This document shows positions 1-11,464 of a stretch of DNA of 64,000 nucleotides, piece after piece (position 1 is the first letter of the stretch; each line of letters starts with the position of its first letter). A model generated the notes under the pieces. It saw nothing but the letters and a program-made list of their open reading frames with translations, ran no database searches and was not told where the DNA came from. Source of the stretch: Taenia hydatigena (taxonomy: Eukaryota; Platyhelminthes; Cestoda; Cyclophyllidea; Taeniidae). The DNA is taken from the NCBI GenBank assembly GCA_036345935.2, contig JADWOT020000006.1, positions 19,504,519-19,568,518 on the forward strand. Reading direction: 5' to 3'. A program made the translations under genes and the position numbers.

Positions 1-139
1 TTAGGAAACCATCCCTTCTTCCCGGCAAATGCAGATCGGACTGGGACTCTAAAGGTTTCCAAAAGAATGACGTTTTTCTATTAGAGTCCTTTGAATGACT
101 TATTTAAAATTAAAACCCGTCTAAACTCTTAAAAGATAT

Positions 140-294
140 TGTAGCGTCCCGAGGCTCCCTCGAAGGCAAAAGAGGGCAGAATGCTAGGGTAGAATATATG
201 TATTCAACGGACAGAGGGAAATAGGCTGCTGGCACGACCCGGAGGCCAGCCCACTCTGACCGAAACCGGTAGTTCCAACAAACAAAGCACTACA
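140..294 (-). mobile_element. Solo LTR of the TRIM family
   Basis: This is a 155 bp LTR that begins TGTAGCGTCCC and ends GCACTACA on the plus strand, the reverse of the element's sense direction. It is flanked by a perfect 5 bp target-site duplication, GATAT, at 135-139 and 295-299, so it is a true insertion. It lacks about 31 bp present in other copies (the segment after GGCCAGCCCAC). No internal region adjoins it, so it is a solo LTR, probably from LTR-LTR recombination. Confidence 0.88.
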
Positions 295-1917
295 GATATT
301 TTATTCATTAGTGGCTTATTTTTGACTCAGATGCGGATAGGTGTGTCCATGCGCCATCGAATGTGTTGGTGCAATTTGTAGAACCTATAGACTCAGTATC
401 CACATACTCGTATCCTCGGTGCTAGTCAAAAGTGGAATTATGTCTTAGTACTCGGTGTGTGTTAACTTGGCTTTGCCACCGAAAGAGTCCTCCCTTATGC
501 ATTCATGCGACCTGTGCACAATAGCTTGTGTGGGGGCATTTTATAAGGAGTAAATAAACATGCGGGTGCCCAAGAATAATTAGTTCTTCACCTCTTTCAC
601 GTACACCTACAACCGAGCTAATCCACAATAAAAGCAGCCATTGAGAGCAAGGATTTGGGAGAAAGATCAAACAGTTGTTTATTCCCAAATAGTGCACTGA
701 TTTCCCACTTTACATTTCCAAAGGACACACCACTTTGCCTCCCGGCGGCAGCTTTCTTCCTCACTGGGCTTGCGTGGACAGCAAGCGTAAAAGCTTCCTA
801 AGAGTCATTACCTTTCTGGAGGCCTAACGCTAATTATGACTGGGGTGTGCTTATTCCGTACAAAGAGCAAATGAGCCTCTTCTTGAGAAAAAGCCTGAAT
901 CGTGAGTAAGTAGGTAAAAAGAGCAACCTATACTCATAAGCAGCACGCACACTGCCAACAAAATTATCCATAATAATTCACGCTTCACCTGAAAAGAGGA
1001 TGGGGCATATCCCTTCAAATAAATCAGAATAAACCAGGACCTCCCTATAAATCGCAATTTACAGCATGCCTTGATAACAAAGGAAGAGAATTATAGATTG
1101 TGCTAGTGAATGGTTGGGCAATTCGAGTTTACCACATTGGATAGATCCCAGTAAAAGTAGCACAAATCGAGTGATTCAGTGACCAAAATCAATCATGAAA
1201 AAAGACCAACGTTTGTTTACTGCTAGTCAATTATATAACTAAAATAATCTACTACCATTTTACGAAACGCTTCTTTCATTAGCCATAACTTTTCAGACAA
1301 GCGAGCCATCTAATGCCAAAAATATCTTTACATGTACGCTGTTTAAATATAAATTCGCATTGTTTATAAAAATAGACAAGTCACGACGATTTAGAATAGC
1401 CTAACCCCCATCGCGAAACTACGAATGATTAACGGCGAAGTCAATGACAAATTGACAAAAATTATCATTTTGGTTGTCTTTCCTGTTCGTAAAAAGGCGA
1501 AAAAGTTACACTTGAGTTTAATTTTCCTCAGGAAAATTACACGTGACACGCAAATGAAGGAGCAAATTGACAATTAGGTACAAAAAGATGAAATTAGTTT
1601 GAGCCTTGCAATAAAACCCGTCACTGAGTGCATTTAGATCCCCTCATCGATGATCCATGCCAAGCAATAAAATGGTACCACAGTAAAAAACGGAGTGTAC
1701 TAGTCCCATAGGAGTTAAATTTTGGGAAATTAAATGGTAACACCGAAAAAGTACGTTGCGAGTTGCGTGACTTAAAGCCAAAAACTGACCTGAGAAGGCA
1801 AAGAGGCATTTGAAAGCAGTGGACCCGTGAACCCTAATTAACCAAGACCGCTATAAAGTGAAGTTGGTGTCACTTTTTCTTAAGTCAAATTTTTAAAAAT
1901 AAAAGGGCTTTAAATAA
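295..1917. other. Intergenic, no gene seen
   Basis: AT-rich sequence. Only short open frames occur on either strand, with no recognisable protein similarity, and I see no RNA gene or further repeat in it. Confidence 0.6.
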
Positions 1918-2890
1918 TGTCATAGGGCTCCAAGACTTCTCTGAAGACGAAAGAAGATCTAATACACTAGCGGAATGTGCATTGCCGATGTATAGAAGAG
2001 CTGGAAGTTGCTAGCTACTTTCGGAGTTTAGGTCGCCTGGTGGAACTGCAATGTGGTCTGCTACTAAAACTCAGAGTTGAAGTCTCACACAGCCACCCAC
2101 TCCCCTGGAGCGTCGTCCCTGACGCTCACTCCGGTCAAGGTCTCACGTTGATCATCACAATGTATTCGTTATACTAGGAAAACACCCACCAAACAACCGC
2201 GCTAATAATCAAATTGATACCTAGCCAGAAAGATAACTGACTGCATCATCACTGATCCCTCCTGACCATTCTACTGAATTTGGGGTCTCGTCTTGTTGAG
2301 GAACTTTGTTGAGGGAAGTAGGAATGCGTTAGTCACCGCGCATGCACAACGCTAATCGTGAAAACACCGGCCTAAAAGCAGAGTCAGTTAGTAAATGCGG
2401 AGGTTAAATTAGCCTCATGGTGGTAATGTTTAGCCCCTGTTCCTTCTCACTACTTTGCCTCTACTTCAGTGCTATCTAGCCATATCAATCTGAGTTCTAC
2501 CCAAGTGGTTAAGAGGTGGAGATGGTATCATAGACAGCTCTATTATGAACTTATCACGATGGTTCGCGCCCGGTGTCACTAGAGCTGTTAATAGCATTCC
2601 TGAAGAACACGATACTGAGGTAGTTTTGGAGAGTTGACGTCGTTTTCAACCCTTCTGTTGAGAATCGTGGTAGATTTCTCATTCGTGCTACATGCTCTTT
2701 TCTCCCCTCCCATCCCGAGACTTCTCTCAAAAGACAAAAGAAGACATATTCCTTGTTCCAGATATGCATTGCCTACGTAAAGCAGGGCTTGGGGCTACTA
2801 GCATGGCCCGGATGTCAAGCCGCCTGCTTCGATGCATTGGCGGAGCCCCTACATTGCTTGCTGCCAAAACCGAGATTTAAACATTTGACA
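1918..2890 (-). mobile_element. Decayed full-length TRIM retrotransposon
   Basis: Both LTRs and the internal region can be traced by eye, all in reverse orientation. The stretch from 1918 (TGTCATAGGGCTCC, then GAAGACGAAAGAAG) matches the LTR end. Positions 2105-2190 match the internal sequence next to the polypurine tract (GAGCGTCGTCCCTGACGC, CATCACAATGTATTCG, ACACCCACC). Positions 2245-2330 match more internal sequence (CACTGATCCCTCCTG). Positions 2723-2890 match a second LTR (ATCCCGAGACTTC, GCATGGCCCGGATG). Divergence from the young copies is very high and no target-site duplication survives. Boundaries are approximate. Confidence 0.6.
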
Positions 2891-5800
2891 TTTGATTTGC
2901 TTTCAATTGCTATTTAGCTAAGTGAATTTGACAGATTATCTTTGTAAAGTGTTGCATTATTAATAGTTTGGTTGTGAATGATCGTTTGACAGTCATTTAT
3001 CTTTCTACTCACAAAAGGTGGTAATTTGGAAAGCACCACAATCTATATCATCACTTATGAGTAATCTGCAGTTGAGATAATGGACTGCCTGTGGACTAAA
3101 GAGTTCGCAAATTCCAGTCTAAATGAAATCTGACAGTGAATTCTTTAAATGCTCTAGAGAGAGAGTTCCATAACTTTACTAAACAAGACATACCTGCCAT
3201 AAATTCTGCCACAGATTAGCATTAGTAAATCTGCATTTATGCGATTCAAAGGTGATTGTAGTGCCAAAAATTGCTTACCTGCAAATTTTTCTAATTTGTT
3301 ACTTCTCTTAAGTCCTTCCTTCCTTCCAGAAAGCATGGAACAAACTAAGATAGCAAATGGGGCAACTCTTTTTTAACGAAATCACGCCTTTTTGCCAGTT
3401 GCCATTGGTGATACGAGGAAGTATCAGGTAGATTTTACCAAAAACAAAAGGAACCGCCTCCTGTCTTCTTTTGGTGGATTGCCTCCTAGAAAAGAAGTAA
3501 ACTCGCTTGTGACTAGTTGTTGAGTTATTGTTGAGACATCACAATTACTGCCATTAAACCAAAATAACTTAAAGTTTGAAGGATTTCAGCCTGAAAAACC
3601 AGCCTCAAAGACATTGAAAAAGTGCATTATGGAACCTGTGGCACGTCATGCTCCTTCCAGTCAGGCCAGACACCGCTGATCAAGGTAGCGGTAAGAGGGA
3701 TAGTAAACGGATAACTAGATGATCGTGGCGGTGATTAGAACACACCTCCTTGATAGACTGTGTAAAAATCCCACGGGTAGCCGCCATTCATCAAGAAGAA
3801 CTCAAGCACGATGCTGGACTCGGCCGGTTCGATGCCCATGCTATGAGCCTATCTTGGGCGATTCTAGTAATGGTGGTGTTTTTCAATCTCTTATCTGCGT
3901 TTGCCTGGTTTTGATCGCTTAACTTACCACTTACTGCAAAGTCTTACTGGATGCATTCTTTCCTTGGCTTCGAAGAGTTTACAGTGGCCGTGTACTAAGA
4001 AATCGAGGGTGAAATGATGATAGCTCTTCCGGAATCTTCCATGGTCTAATATGCCTTATAAACGCTATTTTAATGTTAAATTAGGTAAGGGAAATAAACT
4101 AGTTCTAATTTTTTTAAGGTTTTTTTCTTTCCCTACCAAAAATGAGCAAGACATGTTAATGATGTTTTGGGAAATTCTGACTGCAGCTTCTTCTTCCTCG
4201 GAGTAAAAGCCTGCCATTCCTTCTTAAGAGCTTATTTAAATTTGTCTAAAGATTTTTTGTCTTTTCTGTCTTAATATAAACAGTTTTTCATCATGCAACA
4301 GGGCTGAAATATCAATATTTAAAACAGCGTCATGGATTCAAAAGTAAACCTGTTTCGTGGCCGATCTGAGCAAAGACTGCGTTGAACTAAGAAACTGAAT
4401 CAACTACCTGATTCTAAAGCCATTAATAGACGTAATGGAGATTCAGTGAGACTTAAGACTGCTGCAAATTTTTCTTTTGCAATACATTTAATTTCTGAGA
4501 GCCAAAAGCCTTGTTTTCAACTATTTCTACTTTCAACTCTTTTCCCAACGTATCATTCAATTTCGTGTCTAATCGTCTATTGCTAATTCCAAGAAGAGGT
4601 AAAGAAATCAAGGTGACTAAGGATGAGGTAGAGCAATACCTCCCATGTTATTTACAAATTAGGGACGGGTGCGATCGCCTTCTGAATAACTGCCATGAAC
4701 CTATGAGGTCGAACATTACCTGGTTAATAAAGGACTTTCTTCCCATCAACTGATTTGCTAGAACCGAGAAGACAGACTTCTTTTCACCAACTTCGAGTTA
4801 TATTGCGTCGAGTAGATATATCCCATCCGCATTTGTCGCATAACCTTCATTAGGTGGACAATTTTTAGTAAATAAATGCATTGCAAGCAGCAGCAAGTAC
4901 ACATAGGTCGCAATCGAATAAGAATGAAACATGGAGTGTCCTTATGGGGCAAACAGAAAGTGAATTACTTATGGCTAGCAATTAATATGTTTGTTTGCCT
5001 AGTACTACTTAAAAATGCGATTCAGTTTGACAGTCTTTGAAGCCTGCTGTTGCCTAATTGTTAAGCCTCCTCTATCAGTATGCGAAGGCTTAGCCAAATA
5101 TTTCGACATTTTCTTCGTTCAACAGTACTGAAAGTTTTCCCATTACTCTAATCAATACGTATTTAACCTGTTAAAAGGCAAGACGTTACTATTCATTGCT
5201 TTCGAGACAGACTTTTACGGCATTATACTTCGTTCCATGGTCACTCATTGCTATCAAAGGCAAAACCTGCCACAGCACTCCCTCTGAAATCTCCGCGGTA
5301 GACTTTACCAAGAATTTCTCCGTCTTCCAAAATAAGGTTTAAGCTCCTTGAGCAGACAAACCCAGTCTACAGTCATCGTGTCCATTTGATATACTATGAT
5401 GCACGGACCCCGAAAAGCGGTATCGGGAGTCTGATGCTCAATGACGCATGCACTCGCCAATCCTTAGAGAACGCAACCACTCACCCAAGTGAGCGAAGTC
5501 ATGATGGTCAATAAATTTTTGAAGAATTCTTCATAGAATTTTAAAATTTTTTGGCTCGTTTCAAGAGACGACAGAAAACAAATCTGCCAATCAGGCCGGA
5601 ATACCATATTGCTACTCTCATATCAGCAAATGAAATAGCCCAATACGTTTACTTACAAATTGTCGCCCTAAGATATAGGTCGGATGGGAATGAAATCTGC
5701 ATTTCGACTTACTTTTTGCGCTGAGGAGCAAGGCGGCGTAACAATACCATATTTTTAATTTTAATTTCAAGGCACCCATTTTATTGATCGTTTGAATGTT

Positions 5801-8277
5801 TGCTGCTCGGGTCGTATTGAGCCACTTTGTTTTCCCTCCTGACGCTAATTCAAGTCGTCTAGGACCGTTCAGGAAATATAAACAAATACACCTAATGTCT
5901 TGCAAACGTAACTTTATTTTCGCCCTAGCAAACACAGAAGCAAGCGCTTTGCAAAACGCAAAGCGGGTAATGGGTTCAGTTTATAAAACTCTAAAAGTTT
6001 ACCAAACTTTATTTCTAAATAGCCTCACTACTTAATGGGTGGCGTTTGAAATGCTTACGAATAGTTTATGAAATTCGCTGCTCCGATTTATTCTGATGTG
6101 TATGCAACAAACGCAAAAACTGAGAGTCTCTAATTTCTTGCCAATTCGCTATGCTTTTAACATTAATTATTCACAAGGCTAAGGACCTTCAGATATCCAT
6201 GTTTTGACGAAATTTTATTTAACGAAAAGTATTTCGAATAGCAGTCCGAATTCTGGAGGTGTTGGTTTATTATTTTTCTAAAAAGCTGTCATCTTTTGAA
6301 AGCACTTTTTTATCAGAGCGGAAGAAAAATTCCGGGACCAAAAAAGCTTTGAGAGCTTCAAGACAAAGCCTGCTGCAGCTGCTTATAAAAGAGCTTTATA
6401 AGGGCTAGATGAGGGGATGAAAGTGCTTACATTCACACGCAAATAAGTCTAGATTTATGTCAATACATTGATACGTTGTTTTCAAGCCGTTCCTTCCTAA
6501 CTAACTTTAGGCTTTAAACCCTTGATTCCTGCGATGTCTGTCGAAAGTGACAGACATAATTTTCAAACTGAAAAAGCCCCTTCCCTCCCCCGCAATTGAT
6601 TTGAGGGGAGTGTGGTGACCCTTCACACCCGAAAGGCTCGTCAATTATTGATGCCATCTGCGAACGACCCTCGTTATTAATAAGTATTGGTTAAGATGAA
6701 GCAGTTCATTTGTCTCCACATAAATTGGAGAAAGAAATTCTTTGTAAAAATTAAGTAAATTGATTTTTTCTTATGCTTTGTGCGTTAGTGGATGACAATC
6801 GGTCTTAAACTTTGCCAGTTCTCTCTCCGCTTTTTAGCGTTATTTAGAAGGCTATATTTTTTACTGCTTCACACTTGAAGAGGTAATTCACTACTGATTC
6901 CTCTTTAAGTGATGCTTGTCACCATGTCTTGACGTCTGACAGTCATGTATGAGATAGAATAGACGGTTAAATAACAAAAATGAGCTAAAAACGAAGGTGG
7001 CTATGACTACAGGTAGACTGTCTACCTCTTAAAACAGTGCTGATAGTGAAAATTGAAAGTCTGCAATTTCTTAAGCAAGGGCAGTAGAATGTAATGGTGA
7101 TTATTTCAAGAGTGAAAGACTATTTTAAGGGGCGTTCCGCAGCCATTATGATGGCAGCAAATATGCGACCCCGTTTGGGCAACGTTTAATCTGCACCCTA
7201 CCAACTTCATTTCTTACTGTTTCGTAATTCATCCACCAGTTAGCTGTACTAAACGCTTACTTAGCAATCCAGAACTTCTGGATTCGGTGGAAGTGGATTT
7301 TAAACTCTCTTTCTCTTCTCCCCACAAATTTATTAAAGGTCCATTTATTTACATAATGTTCTCTTTAACAATGCAATCTTTCTTGCCCATTTTCCGCATT
7401 GGAGACAAGAGCGATGATTCATAACCTCGTGGTTTCAAGGAGGGGAGATGGACTACAGACACACATTCACCGCGCACACGCACACACACACACACACCGA
7501 GGGATGGCGCGAAGACTGCAGAAAGTCAGATGGAATTGACGGCAGTTGGAGGAGAAGGGCAGGAAAACGACGAGGCCAGGACAGGGTTGAGGGCTGGAAA
7601 GCTGGTCGTTCTAGCATCTACCTACAAAACATAGGAGGGCAACACTTAAACCACTAAGAACTTTGCCTTTTTTTACTTTTTTTCAATGGTTGGCAAGTGA
7701 TGCCAATCTCTCCTCTGCTACTAGCAGCATATGCATATGTAGTACCGATGTTTCTCTTTAGTTTAGCGTCACACATGTGACGAAAGGTCTTTATCCAACT
7801 ACCGCAGCTGTGGTTCCACTCGACCGTTTCACAGGTGGATTTAATGAATTCCAAACAGTAAGCAATATGCAGAAATGCTTTTCTGAACTATACGCCATCG
7901 GTGAAATGATTAAAAACTAGAGACTTCAGACGGGCTAGTATACTTCGGTGGAAGCGTCTACACTTTCTGAAAAAATTGTTTTGATCTCCCTTACTAGTTG
8001 GCAATTAGTTTGGTGACAGTTTAAAGTCATTTACGACATTTGTTTAGGTGTTGAGACGGAGATCGCGTGTCATAAAGCAGAACCTCGTTAAAGTCACATA
8101 AACCAAGAATCAGAGGACTTCGTTGAAGTGTCGATGAGATTGAATTGTCTGCATTCATTTTAAGCTAAAAAGTGGAAACCACAGGTATCAAAGTTACAAA
8201 AGTAAGTCTCAGACAGTACTGGTTATGGCGAATGGGAGAGACGCGATATAATGCTCTATTGGTTTAATTAACTCTCA
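2891..8277. other. Intergenic, no gene seen
   Basis: Gene-poor AT-rich sequence downstream of the Kv4 gene. It contains only short chance-length open frames and a (CA)n microsatellite. No domain, RNA gene or clear repeat was recognised. Confidence 0.55.
7474..7497. repeat. (CA)n microsatellite
   Basis: Alternating CA/CG dinucleotides running into a pure CA tract of about nine units. Confidence 0.9.
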
Positions 8278-8973
8278 ATGTTTATAGCAGGCAACTCAGA
8301 GCCTGGTCATTGGAACTCTGTTGAGTGGTCTGGTCACCAAGCCATGCCAGTTGTCCCAAATCCATTTTTACTTCAACAATACACATTCTACCCAAGCACT
8401 GTGTCTTCCTTCATCTTCGGGAAAATTTTTGGGCTCCTACAAAGGTTTCTAATTAGCCATGGGTTCATTGTTAGATCAAATTCCATGCTTAGTCAGCGGA
8501 CGCTTTCTTCTCGTCTGAAACAGAGAGAAATTTCCAAGCCATCACAAATTGTGAAAAGAGCTGACTTACTGTTGGTAAAAAAAGGAAACTATGCATTTTT
8601 TGAGGGGATCGCTGACCGAGAGAAGACATTGACGAAGCAACAGCGGCAGCAAGAGGGGAGAAGTTATTGGATGAGGAACAGGGTGGACACATCTCTTCCT
8701 TCCACCCTCCTTCTCATACAATTATTTTGGGAGGTTTCCTGCCATTTACGAAAAGGTGAATTTATTCTCCCTATCCATCTCCTTCCCCATTACCGTGATT
8801 TGCTGCCTTGGTTGTATCTTCGTCGATCTGTGGACTCACCATTTCATCCTAAAATGAGATGCCAATTTAGTGGACTCTCAACTTTCAACGGGACACCTCT
8901 TCATTGTGACATTGGGATCATCTATTGCCTGAAAATCGTTCATTTCCCATCATTATATGTGGAGAAAGATTAG
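8278..8973 (+). CDS. Unidentified 231-codon intronless ORF
   Basis: An uninterrupted ATG-to-TAG frame of 231 codons in a region where most frames close within 70. I do not recognise the product. It has no clear signal peptide, a basic middle (residues about 75-130, with a QQRQQ patch) and several hydrophobic stretches that are not convincing membrane segments. It lies about 1.5 kb beyond the putative 3' end of the Kv4 gene, on the opposite strand. A frame of this length is unlikely by chance at this base composition, but no conserved motif supports it. It could be a small lineage-specific gene, a fragment of an old mobile element, or chance. No promoter or poly(A) signal was identified. Confidence 0.25.
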   Translation: MFIAGNSEPGHWNSVEWSGHQAMPVVPNPFLLQQYTFYPSTVSSFIFGKIFGLLQRFLISHGFIVRSNSMLSQRTLSSRLKQREISKPSQIVKRADLLLVKKGNYAFFEGIADREKTLTKQQRQQEGRSYWMRNRVDTSLPSTLLLIQLFWEVSCHLRKGEFILPIHLLPHYRDLLPWLYLRRSVDSPFHPKMRCQFSGLSTFNGTPLHCDIGIIYCLKIVHFPSLYVEKD

Positions 8974-10531
8974 CATAATAGCGCCAAATTATTCTTAATC
9001 GGTTGCGCTTACCAGTAGGCTGGATGGCCAAGCAAAATACTCTCAGTTGAAATATTAGCTAGCATAATATATTGCGCATTTCCTGTTTTTAGGTCTGAAT
9101 TTACAACATTAAAGACTACTGATCATTTAAACAAGAAGCTTTTAAACACATTGTTTGACAATCCTGCCTGGATAAATACATCTCTGCCTTTGCAAAACGC
9201 TAATGACCTAAAACTTAATTAAGTAGTTTCACCTCAAATTCTGGCATGGGAGACAAAAGACGATCTTTTTGTTAGCATCCTGGTTGCCGATTCAGGAACA
9301 CATCTTCCTCTCCTTGGCTAAAAATATTTTAACAGTAAAAAGCACTGATTCCAATTAATAGCCTTCATGTTTTTTGGGACGTTGAGAAGAGTGTCACAGA
9401 TTAAAAGATGCACCGAGAAGGAGTCGAATATCTTTCACTTTTAAATTATTCGCTTGTAGGAAAAGTTGCTACCACTAGGATTTAGATGAGATTTATCAAT
9501 GTTGTTTAACAAATTCCATCATTGTTAGAAAAAAACAAAGCAAGCACCAAAGGAGCAAGGATTCCTTCCATCAATTTTAGGCTTGGTCATTCTAAATAGA
9601 CGCAACAGCTCACAGAAAACTGACAACAAATTCACGCTACGTATTTGTGGCGTGAAACTAAGACAGGGAAATGAGGAAGTCGAGTAAATGTGATGCTGTT
9701 CATTTCTGCAATTTTGAGAATTCAACTGTCGATCTAGCCCTAATGAGAGTCTTTGGCAGGCAAATTTACACCTCCTAGCACGAGATGACAGGAGGAAATG
9801 TGGGTCACCCAAAGTTCCCGCATATGGCGTATGTGAGGTGGCGGCAAGATCACTGGCCGCTTTGTTCTCGAAGAGGCAAACAAATCATAGACCAAGCAAA
9901 ACACTTGGATTTTTGTCGCAGCCGACTACTTTAACGAAATCGCACCTTCAAATCAAACCCAATCTCTAACAGAAAAGCCCTCCCGCCGAAAATGCTCATC
10001 TAGGAGGAGGGGAAGAAGGAACCTCTCAAATGGCAAATGCGCGCTTAAGCACTTGTGCGTAAGTGCTACCTCCCCAACGGTAAACGCCTCTGACATCCGT
10101 TGACAATGCCACTTTATCCCCTCTTATCAAAGCTTCTTTTAATGATGCACTTTAGCGAGGGATTTATACCCAACTCCCAAAGGCAGTAGTTTTGCCCAGG
10201 GAAGGTAGACTAAATTTGAAATATAAAAATGTCCTAATCAGTACAAATTACTTTGTAGCTTCATTGAGCAATCAATCATCATCACACGTCAACCAGCAAC
10301 CATCAAGGATGCAAGACTTCCTCTTATTAGCGCACTTGAAGGCAAGGGCGGAAGAAAAGCAGACTGACATGCTTTGGAGATTGTTGTCATTGGCGAAAGG
10401 AATGGTATACGGCACCCAGTTGTCCATAAAAAGTCGGTTAATCAGCAAGCAGACAGTCGAAGCTACACAATGCATCTCTATGACCTACGTAAAATAGCAA
10501 AGGACGAAATAACAATCTCTGAAGCCTATTT
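8974..10531. other. Noncoding, possible Kv4 3' UTR
   Basis: No gene seen. On the minus strand an ATTAAA hexamer (10143-10138) lies about 390 nt past the tentative Kv4 stop codon and could be its poly(A) signal. A minus-strand frame at 9525-9812 is open but carries no recognisable motif. Confidence 0.4.
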
Positions 10532-10627
10532 TCATGTGTTATTGCGTGAAATGAGAAGTCCATGCAGAGCGGAATGAGACCCAAGATGTGCTGCGCCGCC
10601 GTCATCATCACCGCCGTCGTCACATTT
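10532..10627 (-). CDS. Tentative last exon of Kv4 channel
   Basis: A short GC-rich patch in AT-rich surroundings. On the minus strand it reads from an acceptor (AACATTCAG, ending at 10628) in phase 0 for 31 codons to a TGA at 10534-10532. Phase 0 matches the donor of the preceding exon, 540 bp away. The peptide is rich in Asp, Gly and His (starting KCDDGGDDDGG) and has no clear match to the VSAL-type C terminus of vertebrate Kv4, although those tails are also acidic and glycine-containing. The acceptor lacks a strong pyrimidine tract. It is supported by composition, phase and position only; the true end may lie elsewhere. Confidence 0.35.
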   Translation of the reverse strand, partial: KCDDGGDDDGGAAHLGSHSALHGLLISRNNT

Positions 10628-11167
10628 CTGAATGTTACTTTCTACCATTGCACACTGCACCTTTACAAAATGCTATTCAACAGCATTCATCAGCGGATTT
10701 TGAAAATTTTGAAAATGAGTTTGAAGCTTAAATTACAGCTATCCAGCTTAATCGAAACTTGCTAAGATAATACTCAAATTAAGTGGGATTAGTTGTATAG
10801 ATAGTAACCCGCAATCTACAGATATCCCGAACCTTTTGGACACTCCGGTTTAGCAAGTGAGTTCGGATCCAGCAGAGTGCCTAACCAAACTTTGGCACAG
10901 ACTTTACGGTTACCGACGTAAGGGAGTTATCAAAACGTACGACATGGGCTTGCATAACAACCATGTGGCTGAGGAAGACTACTTGAGTAACTCGGTGATT
11001 TCAGTCTTGTATCTTTATGCTCCCTGATTGATCCCGACCATGTAGCAAACATCAGTACACTTAAAGGATATCTGTATGCGGTATCAGCTATCATGAGGGA
11101 ATGAGTTAAAACGCGACGTTCTAGAATGTCCGAACTCTAGCAGTAAATACACTCTTAGATCATATAC

Positions 11168-11464
11168 CTTGTCAGGCTTTTGTCTAACTTCATTCAGCGA
11201 AGCGTGGGATCTTTCCATGTACTGTGACCTCAGAGGACAGCAAAAACACAGTTTTTTTCTTCTCCGTTGCCTCCGATCTCCATGACTTGGGGTTTCATTG
11301 CCATCAGAGAGGCCACTGGAGCAGTGTTTGCGATTTGGTCGCACTGACTTGCGGTATCGGTGGAGGGTGTCGTTGCTGAAGACGGGATGAATTTTGTGGA
11401 ATACCTCCTTCACGTCGTGCGTTCGTGGAGCAGTTTTCTCTATGCAGGGCGTGTAGTTGCGGTT
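11168..11464 (-). CDS. Kv4 (Shal) exon 4, cytoplasmic C-terminal region
   Basis: A 99-codon exon in phase 0 at both ends. The acceptor is TTTCTTTACTAAAG before AAC, and the donor is GACAAG followed by GTATATG. It follows exon 3 in phase at the position where vertebrate Kv4 genes also have a junction, just after the HLLHCLEKTT-type motif. The peptide contains a serine-rich stretch, a strongly basic run (RRQRRRKK) followed by CFCC, and an SHASLNEV segment. These parallel the TCCSRRHKK and SHQGSIQEL segments of mammalian Kv4 tails. The basic/cysteine block could bind membrane or trafficking partners, which is inference. Exon identity rests on phase, splice signals and this weak collinear similarity. 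Confidence 0.65.

Noticed and set aside
8677..8739. Minus-strand stretch after a GGCAG acceptor reading ETSQNNCMRRRVEGRDVSTL and ending LFLIQ stop, as a possible Kv4 terminal exon
   Set aside because: VSTL resembles the Kv4 VSAL end but is not at the C terminus, the rest does not align, and a closer in-phase candidate exists at 10532-10627.
9525..9812. 95-codon minus-strand frame downstream of Kv4
   Set aside because: No Kv4 or other motif and no convincing splice sites; length is compatible with chance.
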